Source of the DNA: a bacterium
GTDB lineage: Bacteria > CAIWAD01
Reading direction: 5' to 3'
NCBI GenBank assembly: GCA_030685015.1
Contig: JAUXWS010000010.1
Span: forward strand, 1-27,978
DNA length: 27,978 bases
The notes beneath the pieces are model-generated. The model saw nothing but the letters and a program-made list of their open reading frames with translations. It did not search any database and was not told where the DNA came from. The position numbers and the translations under genes were made by a program. The stretch's first letter is position 1, and each line of letters begins with the position of its first letter. Shown here piece after piece: positions 1-6,465 of the stretch.

Positions 1-931
1 GGTGGCCGGGTAGTTTGGATGCCCGTCAATGACCCATCGCTATCGGAATCACCGTCGATATCGATATCGATATCGATATCGAGTTCCCGGCTTCCCATCG
101 GACCTCGATCCCGATCCCGATCCTGCCGCGGTGGCCGGGAGGATTGGATGCCCGTCAAAGACTCATCGCTATCGGAATCACAGTCGGTATCGATATCGAT
201 ATCGATATCGATACCGAGCTCTCGGCTTCCCATCTGATCTCGATCCCGATCCCGATAGCGATCCCGATCTCCACCTCTGCCGCGGTGGCCGGGTAGTTTA
301 GATGCCCGTCGATGACTCATCGCTATCGGTATCGCTATCGCTATCGATATCGAACTCTTGGCCTTCCAGCGGACCTCGATCCCGATAGCGATCCCGATCC
401 CGATCCTGCCGCGGTGGCCGGGTAGTTTGGATGCCCGTCAATGACCCATCGCTATCGGAATCACCGTCGATATCGATATCGATATCGATATCGAGTTCCC
501 GGCTTCCCATCGGACCTCGATCCCGATCCCGATCCCAATTCTGCCATGGTGGCCGAGAGGATTGGAAGCCCGTCGAGGACCCATCGCTATCGGAATCACA
601 GTCGATATCGATATCGATATCGATATCGAGTTCTCGTCTTCCCATCGAACCTCGATCCCGATCCCGATCCCGATAGCGATCCCGATCCCAATACTGCCAT
701 GGTGGCCGAGAGGATTGGAAGCCCGTCGCGGACCCATCGCTATCGGAATCACAGTCGATATCGATATCGATATCGATATCGAGTTCTCGGCTTCCCATCG
801 GACCTCGATCCCGATCCCGATCGCGATGACACCAAGCGCCCCGCACGATCCATCGCTATCGCTTTCGAGAGATCGGCTTCCCATCGGACCTCGATCCCGA
901 TCCCGATGACAGCAAGCGCCCCGCACGATCC
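1..931. repeat. Minisatellite of GATATC/GATCCC hexamer modules
   Basis: Imperfect tandem units, all in the same orientation, start with GGTGGCCG at 1, 130, 284, 413, 548 and 701, giving lengths of 129, 154, 129, 135 and 153 bp and a last shorter part. Each full unit has a unique part (GGTGGCCG..., then a CATCGCTATCGG-like stretch), a run of about four GATATC hexamers, a linker reading CTTCCCATCGGACCTC, and a run of GATCCC hexamers. Units 1 and 4 are almost identical, and units 2 and 5 share the longer GATCCC/GATAGC part, which hints at a higher-order duplication. Reading frames through it give only dipeptide repeats (Ile-Ser, Arg-Tyr, Asp-Ile), with no start signals, so I regard it as non-coding. 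The GATATC runs are self-complementary and could form hairpins. The region has no gene and lies downstream of the minus-strand porin-like gene. Confidence 0.9.
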
Positions 932-945
932 GTGCGGGGCGCTTG
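913..945 (-). terminator. Strong hairpin behind the porin-like gene
   Basis: A perfect 15-bp inverted repeat (CAAGCGCCCCGCACG at 913-927 and its complement at 931-945) with a 3-base loop lies 25 bases beyond the stop codon of the minus-strand porin-like gene. Position and stability fit a transcription terminator or a 3'-end stabilising hairpin. There is no clear T-tract on the minus strand after it, so a classic intrinsic terminator is not proven. Confidence 0.6.
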
Positions 946-969
946 GCTTGATAAGCTGCGGACGGAGGG

Positions 970-2193
970 CTAGAAGCCCGCCGTGAACATGAGATACATC
1001 CAGCTCTGGGCGTCGCCGCCCGGCGCGATGTTGTCCGTGGGCGTGAACATGCTGTAGCCCAGGTTGACGCCGAAGTTGCCCATTTTCTTGGCCAGGCTGA
1101 AGTCGAATTCGCTGCCCAGATCCGTGTTCCCCTCGAAGCCCGTGTCCTCGACAAAGCTGAACATGTGGTAGTCCAGCTTGTAGGCCAGGCCCAGGGGCAG
1201 GCTGCCCCAGAAGTTGACCTGGATGTCGTTCAAGCCCGCCGTGGAGCCGCTGTAGACGGGGCCGGCGATGTCCATGTAGCCGTGGAACTTGTGCGCAGTC
1301 GGGTACAGCTCCTGCCACTCCGTCATGTCGCCTGAGGTGTCGCGGCCGCTCATGCTCTCGTAGCCGAAGCCCACCTTGTCCAGCCAGCCCAGGCCCAGCT
1401 CCCAGCTGGCGTCCAGGCCGTACATCATGCCGGCATAGTCCATGTCGGCGGCACCCTGCTCATTCGTGCCCATCTGGGTGCCGAAGTTGAAGTTGACGCC
1501 CAGCTTGTCGAAGTAGGTGTTGTCGTAGTGCAGGCCGATGGTGCTGCGCACGTTCTTCTTTTCGGCCGCGTTCTCGCCGAAGTCGTCGTTGTGGTAGAAG
1601 AGGTCGATGCGCCGGCCCAGGATGTTGGCGAAGTAGAGGCCCCAGGCCGTCTGGTCCATGTTGGCCGCCGCCATCTCGTTCACCTTGAGGCCGTAGAAGT
1701 GGATGCCCACCAGGTCCAGGCCCGTGTAGCCCAGCTTCCACCCCTCGAAGGAGCGGCCCACGTTGTTCCAGTCCACGGCGCCGAAGAAGCGCTGGTCGGC
1801 CATGGGCATCTCGAAGCGGCCGGCCTTGATCTCCAGGCCGGAGAGCTCCTGGCAGGCCCAGGTGAAGTAGCCCTGGTGCAGGCCCAGCTTGCTGTCCTCG
1901 GCCAGGGTGCCGCTGCTGCCGTGGCTGCCTCCCACCGTGCGGCTGTCCTGGGCCTGGATGTGGATCTTAAGCCCTTCCTGCGGGGTGACGGTGGCGCCCA
2001 GGCGCGTGCGCAGCACGGCCTTGTTGTAGGCGTCCACGTCGCTGTCGAATGGGGGTACGAACTTGCCATGAGCAGGGCTCCAGACAAAATTGCTGTTCTC
2101 CATGCGATAGCGGACCTGGCCGTCGAAGGCCACGTCCGCGGCCTGGGCCAGGGTGGCCAGGGCCAGGACGGACAGCATCAATCCTTGCTTCAT
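970..2193 (-). CDS. Porin-like outer-membrane beta-barrel protein (alginate-export type)
   Basis: The protein has 407 residues. It begins with a clear Sec signal peptide (MKQGLMLSVLALATLAQA, predicted cleavage before Ala-Asp). The mature part alternates polar and hydrophobic residues with many Tyr, Phe, Trp and Gly, as in beta-barrels, and ends with FTAGF, a terminal Phe typical of BAM substrates. The segment around 'RFEMPMADQRFFGAVDWNN' resembles barrels of the alginate-export/porin type, which form passive channels in the outer membrane; the substrate cannot be told. The start is supported by GGAGG eight bases upstream on the minus strand. It is a single gene with its own candidate promoter at 2433-2461 and a hairpin behind it. 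Beta-barrel character is fairly sure; the family name is less so. Confidence 0.8.
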   Translation of the reverse strand: MKQGLMLSVLALATLAQAADVAFDGQVRYRMENSNFVWSPAHGKFVPPFDSDVDAYNKAVLRTRLGATVTPQEGLKIHIQAQDSRTVGGSHGSSGTLAEDSKLGLHQGYFTWACQELSGLEIKAGRFEMPMADQRFFGAVDWNNVGRSFEGWKLGYTGLDLVGIHFYGLKVNEMAAANMDQTAWGLYFANILGRRIDLFYHNDDFGENAAEKKNVRSTIGLHYDNTYFDKLGVNFNFGTQMGTNEQGAADMDYAGMMYGLDASWELGLGWLDKVGFGYESMSGRDTSGDMTEWQELYPTAHKFHGYMDIAGPVYSGSTAGLNDIQVNFWGSLPLGLAYKLDYHMFSFVEDTGFEGNTDLGSEFDFSLAKKMGNFGVNLGYSMFTPTDNIAPGGDAQSWMYLMFTAGF

Positions 2194-2213
2194 TAGTGAG
2201 TCCTCCAGTTGGA

Positions 2214-2254
2214 TTGGGGTGTTGCACGATCGTCGGTTTGGGGTGTCGCACGAT
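2214..2254 (-). promoter_or_regulatory. Two 17-bp direct repeats upstream of the porin-like gene
   Basis: Read on the plus strand, TTGGGGTGTTGCACGAT (2214-2230) and TTGGGGTGTCGCACGAT (2238-2254) differ at one base and are 24 bp apart start to start. They lie 21-61 bases upstream of the porin-like start codon, inside its leader if the promoter at 2433-2461 is right. Paired same-face sites suggest an operator or an RNA-level element. The binding protein is unknown. Confidence 0.45.
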
Positions 2255-2277
2255 TCCGGCGGGATGCGTGAGAGCGG

Positions 2278-2321
2278 AAAGACCCGGCCGAAGGGGGCGC
2301 GGGGGCCGTTCGGCGGGTCTT
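2278..2321 (-). terminator. Leader hairpin or terminator between the reductase and porin-like genes
   Basis: AAGACCCG-G-CCGAA (2279-2292) pairs with TTCGG-CGGGTCTT (2309-2321), a 13-bp stem with one bulged base. On the minus strand the hairpin is followed by TCTTTCC, a short T-rich tail. It could end the reductase transcript, or attenuate the porin-like gene if that gene is transcribed from the promoter at 2433-2461. Confidence 0.45.
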
Positions 2322-2432
2322 GGAGAAATGCCTTGTCCAGGGTGTCCTGGGCGCACTCATAGGCTTCCGGTGTTGGACTGACTTGGCTTGGCGACGGGGC
2401 CGGCGGCCCCTGCCGCTGCTCAACCCGCGTTA

Positions 2433-2461
2433 AAATTAGGTTAAGGGCGAGAGCGTGTCAA
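2433..2461 (-). promoter_or_regulatory. Candidate sigma-70-type promoter for the porin-like gene
   Basis: On the minus strand a perfect TTGACA (2461-2456) is followed after 17 bases by TAATTT (2438-2433). It sits in the only AT-rich patch of the 298-bp gap between the reductase stop and the porin-like start. It would give a leader of about 230 nt. The -10 box is a weak match, so confidence is moderate. Apart from this, the hairpin and the direct repeats, I see nothing in the gap. Confidence 0.45.
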
Positions 2462-2491
2462 CAGGACGAGCGCGGTCCCCATGGCCTGCGC

Positions 2492-3577
2492 TCATTCCTT
2501 GAAGAGCGAGGTCCAGGCCTCCGCTGCCAGGCGGGGCCTGGCGAGCAGGGCGAGGTTCTCCTCGATGTGTTCGCGGCTCTTCATCCCCACCAGCGCCGCG
2601 CCCAGGCCCTCGGTCGAGAGCACCACCTGCAGCGCCTGTTGGGCGGGGGACAGGCCCGGCATGCGCTCGCGAAAGTAGGCGGGCAGCCCGCTGGTGAGCT
2701 GGCCCTGGCCCAGGCTGAGCAGGCCACAGAGCCATACCCCCTCGTCGGCGGCCAGGTGGCGCAGGTCGCGGCCGCCGGAGCGCAGGTTGAGCAGGTCCAG
2801 GGCGGCCAGGCTGTAGGGCAGTTGCAGGGCGCGCAGGCCGTGCTCCCCGCCGCCCGCCGCCTGGCGGGCCAGGGCCAGCAGCTCGGCCAGATCAAGAATG
2901 GATTGGCCTTCCGCCTTGGCGCGGAAGCCCTCGAGGCTGCAGATGCCGTAAGCGCCGATGAGACCCTCGCCGCGCAGCTCCTCGCAGGCGACGAAAGCGT
3001 TGAGCAGCACGGCGCGCCAGCGCTCCCGCGGCCAGACCTTGAGTCCCGTCTCGGGGGCGTCCAGCATGAGCAGGTCGAAGGAGGCCAGCCCGCACAGGCG
3101 GCGGGCCATCTCCAGCTGGTGGCGCAGCCAGGCCGGATGCAGGCTCCAGACCTGCCCCACCAGATCCTCCCGCGTGAGGCCGGTGGCGGGCAGGATCTCC
3201 CGCTCGAGCAGGACGGCCGGCTCCTCCTCCTTGCGGTCGAAGGCCAGCCAGCCGGCATGGGTGGCCACCACCAGCTCCTCGCGGCGCAGCGAGCCCCTCC
3301 CCAGCGCGCGCTGCAAGGCGCGCCCCACGGACGCCTGGCTGCGGCGGTGGCGGTAGGCGGGGCTGGTGTCGAGCAGGTTGAGGCCCCCCGCCAGCACCTG
3401 CTCGAGGGCGCGCTCGAGCTTGGAGTCGACGATGTTCTTCACTTCGCCGGGCAGGCTGCCCCAGCCCAGGCGGGAGACGCTCCAGCCGGGACCGGGAGCC
3501 CAGGCGCCCTCCGGCAGACGGGCCGCGCAGCGCGCGGCGGTGGCCACGGGGCAGGCCAAACCGCTCCACTGGCTCAT
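2492..3577 (-). CDS. Aldo/keto reductase-like protein with altered catalytic residues
   Basis: The 361-residue protein aligns by eye with TIM-barrel aldo/keto reductases of the group with 'DTxxxYRHxxSE' and 'HPxxLRxQxExxxxxLGL' motifs. Visible are 'NLLDTSPAYRHRRSQASVG' (residues 67-85), 'SLHPAWLRHQLEMARRLCGL' (145-164) and, near the C-terminus, a 'GLGAALVGMKSREHIEENL' segment typical of the cofactor-binding end. Asp70 and Tyr75 of the usual Asp-Tyr-Lys-His tetrad are present, but the Lys of the 'ATK' motif is His107 and the His of 'LHNPE' is Asp173. Normal NAD(P)H-dependent carbonyl reduction is therefore doubtful. The start at 3577 has GGAAGG upstream; the open frame runs further upstream only across the dipeptidase gene on the other strand. 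The gene is divergent from the dipeptidase cluster. Confidence 0.8.
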   Translation of the reverse strand: MSQWSGLACPVATAARCAARLPEGAWAPGPGWSVSRLGWGSLPGEVKNIVDSKLERALEQVLAGGLNLLDTSPAYRHRRSQASVGRALQRALGRGSLRREELVVATHAGWLAFDRKEEEPAVLLEREILPATGLTREDLVGQVWSLHPAWLRHQLEMARRLCGLASFDLLMLDAPETGLKVWPRERWRAVLLNAFVACEELRGEGLIGAYGICSLEGFRAKAEGQSILDLAELLALARQAAGGGEHGLRALQLPYSLAALDLLNLRSGGRDLRHLAADEGVWLCGLLSLGQGQLTSGLPAYFRERMPGLSPAQQALQVVLSTEGLGAALVGMKSREHIEENLALLARPRLAAEAWTSLFKE

Positions 3578-3593
3578 CGGGACCTTCCGGGAT

Positions 3594-3633
3594 TGTGGTA
3601 CTTTCCTCCGCCGACGTGAGACAAGGTACCACA
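3594..3633. promoter_or_regulatory. Divergent intergenic region with inverted repeat and extended -10-like motif
   Basis: The 69-bp gap between the divergent reductase and dipeptidase genes has an 8-bp perfect inverted repeat, TGTGGTAC (3594-3601) and GTACCACA (3626-3633), separated by 24 bases. The left arm overlaps TGGTACTTT (3596-3604), which reads as an extended -10 element (TGn plus TACTTT) about 45 bases before the dipeptidase start. A shared operator or simply a promoter are both possible. Confidence 0.35.
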
Positions 3634-3646
3634 CAAGGGGGGCGGC

Positions 3647-5026
3647 ATGGACGCGGTGATGGCCAGGCTGGACGCAAGGCGCGACGAGCACCTGGAGGAG
3701 CTGAGGCGCCTGCTCGCCTTCCCCTCCGTCTCCACGGATCCGCAGTGCAAGGAGGCGGTGCGGGACTGCGCCCTCCACCTGCGCGACCAGCTGCTGGCCA
3801 TGGGCCTGGCCGACGCCCGCCTGCACGAGACGCCCGGCCATCCCATCCTCACCGCCTCCTGGCGGCAGCGGCCCGGCGCCCCCACCGTCCTCGTCTACGG
3901 CCACTACGACGTGCAGCCGGTGGATCCGCTCGAGCTGTGGACCCACCCGCCCTTCGCCGCCACCCTGGTGGGGGACCGTCTGGTGGCGCGCGGCGTGGCC
4001 GACGACAAGGGCCAGGTCTTCTGCCACCTCAAGGCGCTGGAGGCCCTGCTGGCCGAGGAGGGTGGCCTGCCCCTCAACGTCGTCCTGCTCATCGAGGGGG
4101 AGGAGGAGATCGGCAGCCCCAACCTGGGTCCCTTCCTGGCGGCCAACCGCGACCTGCTCGCCGCCGACTGCGCTGTCATCAGCGATACGGCCATGTTCGC
4201 CGAGGGCCGCCCCGGCATCACCTACGGATTGAAGGGCCTGGCCTACCTGGAGCTGGAGCTGGAGGGCCCCTCCCTCGACCTGCACAGCGGCAGCTTCGGC
4301 GGACCGGTGGTCAACCCGCTCAATGTGATGGCCGATCTGCTCGCCTCCCTCAAGGACGGGCAGGGCCGCGTCGCCGTGCCCGGCTTCTACGACAAGGTGC
4401 TGCCCCTCTCCGCCGAGGAGCGCCGCGCCTTCGCCGCCCTTGAGTTCGACGAGGCCGCCTTCCGCGCCTCCCTGGCCGTGGACGGGCTGCGCCCGGAGGA
4501 GGGCTGGACGCCGCTCGAGCATCTGTGGGCGCGCCCCACCTGCGACGTCAACGGCTTCATGGGCGGCTTCACGGGAGAGGGGGCCAAGACCGTCCTGCCC
4601 GCCCGCGCCGCCGCCAAGGTGAGCTTCCGCCTCGTGCCCGACCAGGATCCGGCCGAGGTGGCCGACCTGGTCGAGGCCCATTGGCGCCGCCGCCTGCCGG
4701 CCGGCGTCCGCTTGACGGTCAAGCGCCACCACGCCGGCAAGCCCGTGCTGACGCCCATCGACCATCCGGCCGTGCGGGCCGGGATGGCCGCCCTCGAGCG
4801 CGGCTTCGGGGCCAAGCCCGTCTACATGAGGGAAGGCGGCTCCATCCCCATCGTCGCCTCCTTCGACGAGGTGCTCGGGCTCAAGACCGTGCTGATGGGC
4901 TTCGGCCTGCCCGACAGCCGCTGCCACAGCCCCAACGAGAATCTCAGCCTGGCCAACATTTTCGGCGGGATGAAGGCGGCGGCCTGGTTCTACCGGCTGC
5001 TGCCGGGACAGATGGGGACGGCATGA
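3647..5026 (+). CDS. M20-family metallodipeptidase
   Basis: The protein has 459 residues, the usual length for M20 dipeptidases of the carnosinase/Dug1 group, which hydrolyse dipeptides with two zinc or manganese ions in the cytoplasm. Visible metal and catalytic motifs are 'GHYDVQP' (His86, with Asp88), 'VADDKG' (Asp119 bridging), 'EGEEEIGS' (Glu153 as general base, Glu154 as ligand), 'ISDT' (Asp180) and 'CHSPNE' (His427). The lid-domain segment 'LDLHSGSFGGPVVNP' with its conserved His is also present. All key residues are intact and no signal peptide is seen. AAGGGGGG lies 4 bases before the chosen ATG. Its last bases overlap the next ATG (ATGA), so it may be co-transcribed with the efflux genes, though no functional link is obvious. 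Confidence 0.95.
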   Translation: MDAVMARLDARRDEHLEELRRLLAFPSVSTDPQCKEAVRDCALHLRDQLLAMGLADARLHETPGHPILTASWRQRPGAPTVLVYGHYDVQPVDPLELWTHPPFAATLVGDRLVARGVADDKGQVFCHLKALEALLAEEGGLPLNVVLLIEGEEEIGSPNLGPFLAANRDLLAADCAVISDTAMFAEGRPGITYGLKGLAYLELELEGPSLDLHSGSFGGPVVNPLNVMADLLASLKDGQGRVAVPGFYDKVLPLSAEERRAFAALEFDEAAFRASLAVDGLRPEEGWTPLEHLWARPTCDVNGFMGGFTGEGAKTVLPARAAAKVSFRLVPDQDPAEVADLVEAHWRRRLPAGVRLTVKRHHAGKPVLTPIDHPAVRAGMAALERGFGAKPVYMREGGSIPIVASFDEVLGLKTVLMGFGLPDSRCHSPNENLSLANIFGGMKAAAWFYRLLPGQMGTA

Positions 5027-6465
5027 GTGTAGCAGCCTGTCGGACTTGGCCACTTGGCGGTCTTCATCGCCCCAACCGGTCCGGATTTTCCGCAATTTTC
5101 TTGAACAGACCACCAGTATGCCCCGCGAAAATTCCGAAAAACCGGCCTCGATTTGGGCGCGAATCCCATCCAAAGCCCAAGCCCGACAGGCTGCCTGCCC
5201 CCATCGCCCGCGCGGCCCGGCGCCCTGCCGCCCGCTGGCTGGTGTTCGCCGGGCTGCTGGCAATCCTGTGGGGCTGCCGCGGGGAGGAGGGGGCCAGCGT
5301 GCCGGTGCGGCGCGGCCCCTTCGAGGTGCGCCTGGTCGAGGCGGGCAGCATCTCCGCCCTTCATTCCACCACCATCGACGTGCCCGCCCTGCGCATGAAC
5401 ATGCAGATCCTCTGGCTGGTGGAGGAGGGGAGCAGCGTCGAAGCGGGCGACACCCTGGTCAGGTTCGACGCCACCGAGGCGCGCAAGCAGGTGGAGGAGA
5501 AGGAGGCCGGCCTCGACATCGCGCTGGCGGCCCTGCGCAAGGGCGAGGCCGAGCACGAGTCGGAGATGGCCTCGCTCAAGAGCACCCTCACCTATGACAG
5601 CATCTCCTGGCGCCTGTCGCGCTTGCAGGCCGACCGTTCCCGCTGGGAGAGCGAGGTGGCCCGCCAGGAGGCGGAGCTGCAGTTCCACCAGTCCACCCTG
5701 GCGCTGGAGAAGTCGCTGGCGCGGAGCCGGGCCCAGGAGACGATCGGCCGCGAAAGCCTGGGCAGCCTGGAACTGAAGGTGGCGCAGGCCCGCGCCGAGC
5801 TGGCCACGGCGCGCCAGTCCCTTGAGCAGATGGTCATCCGTGCCCCCCAGCGCGGCATGGTCGTCTATCTGCCCATCTGGAAAGGCGACCGCATGGGCAA
5901 GGTCAAGGCGGGCGACACGCCCTGGCGCGGCTCCTCCATTCTCGAGCTGCCCGACTTCGACACCATGCTGGTGGATCTGCGCGTCAACGAGGTGGACGTG
6001 GGCCTGGTCAAGGTGGGGGATTCCTGCGGCGTGGCGCTGGACGCCTGGCCGGACCGCCGCTTCAGCGGCCGCGTGCTGGACATGGGCGTCCTGGCCAGCG
6101 AGCGGGACGACGAGAGCGGGATCAAGGCTTTCGACCTGCGCGTGCGCCTCGACCAGTCCGACCCCATCCTCAAACCGGGCATGAACGCCCGCGCCACCAT
6201 TTTTGGCTTCCGCGAGGAGGACGCCCTCACCGTGCCGGTGGAGGCCCTGCACCAGGACGAGGCCGGCTGGCACGTCTGGCTTGCCGGCAAGGACGGGGCG
6301 CGGCGGCAAGCGATCGAGCCGGGGCCGGGCGACGGCGACCGTGTCCTGGTGCAATCCGGCCTGGCGGAGGGAGACGCCGTGCTGCTGGGAGGGCAGGAAC
6401 GGCGCACCCCCGGCGCCAGGAGCTCCGCACCGCCCCCGGCGACGGCGGGGGGCGGGCGGCCGTGA
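5023..6465 (+). CDS. Efflux adaptor lipoprotein (MacA/HlyD family)
   Basis: The core has the order typical of periplasmic adaptors: a lipoyl half ('EAGDTLVRFDATEARKQ'), a long coiled coil of about 120 residues rich in Glu, Arg, Leu and Ala, the second lipoyl half ('MVIRAPQRGMVVYLP'), a beta-barrel ('MLVDLRVNEVDVGLVKVGD') and a membrane-proximal part ('LKPGMNARATI'). Such proteins link an inner-membrane ABC permease to TolC. A lipoprotein signal (LVFAGLLAILWGC) puts the lipidated Cys at residue 85 from the ATG at 5023, which overlaps the dipeptidase stop as ATGA. The 84-residue lead is abnormal: most of it is translated MITE sequence. A GTG at 5242 is an alternative start but leaves a very short signal. 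It overlaps the permease gene by GTGA. The function is fairly sure, the start is not. Confidence 0.85.
   Translation: MSVAACRTWPLGGLHRPNRSGFSAIFLNRPPVCPAKIPKNRPRFGRESHPKPKPDRLPAPIARAARRPAARWLVFAGLLAILWGCRGEEGASVPVRRGPFEVRLVEAGSISALHSTTIDVPALRMNMQILWLVEEGSSVEAGDTLVRFDATEARKQVEEKEAGLDIALAALRKGEAEHESEMASLKSTLTYDSISWRLSRLQADRSRWESEVARQEAELQFHQSTLALEKSLARSRAQETIGRESLGSLELKVAQARAELATARQSLEQMVIRAPQRGMVVYLPIWKGDRMGKVKAGDTPWRGSSILELPDFDTMLVDLRVNEVDVGLVKVGDSCGVALDAWPDRRFSGRVLDMGVLASERDDESGIKAFDLRVRLDQSDPILKPGMNARATIFGFREEDALTVPVEALHQDEAGWHVWLAGKDGARRQAIEPGPGDGDRVLVQSGLAEGDAVLLGGQERRTPGARSSAPPPATAGGGRP
5032..5194. mobile_element. 163-bp MITE-like palindromic element
   Basis: Terminal inverted repeats of 18 bp with one mismatch enclose the element: GCAGCCTGTCGGACTTGG at 5032-5049 and CCAAGCCCGACAGGCTGC at 5177-5194. 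A second imperfect inverted repeat lies inside (5083-5100 against 5127-5144, about 15 of 18 matching), so the whole element can fold into a long hairpin. It is visibly richer in A and T than its neighbours and carries no gene. I see no obvious target-site duplication. It lies just inside the 5' end of the adaptor reading frame. Confidence 0.7.

Noticed and set aside
298-846. Minus-strand open frame of 182 codons rich in Asp-Ile, Asp-Ser and Asp-Arg dipeptides, and similar plus-strand frames in the repeat
   Set aside because: Every frame through the hexamer repeats stays open and gives simple dipeptide repeats; there is no ribosome-binding site, domain or codon pattern of a real gene.
1-931. 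CRISPR array
   Set aside because: Units are 129-154 bp, made of simple hexamers with no spacer/repeat alternation of CRISPR size, and no cas gene is present.
4525-5022. Upstream start for the adaptor gene inside the dipeptidase gene
   Set aside because: The 166 added codons are an out-of-frame reading of conserved dipeptidase sequence; the lipoprotein signal further down marks the real N-terminal part.
3578-5263. Upstream extension of the reductase frame, giving 923 codons
   Set aside because: The added part is antisense to the dipeptidase gene, which has a complete M20 motif set, and a good start with a ribosome-binding site lies at 3577.
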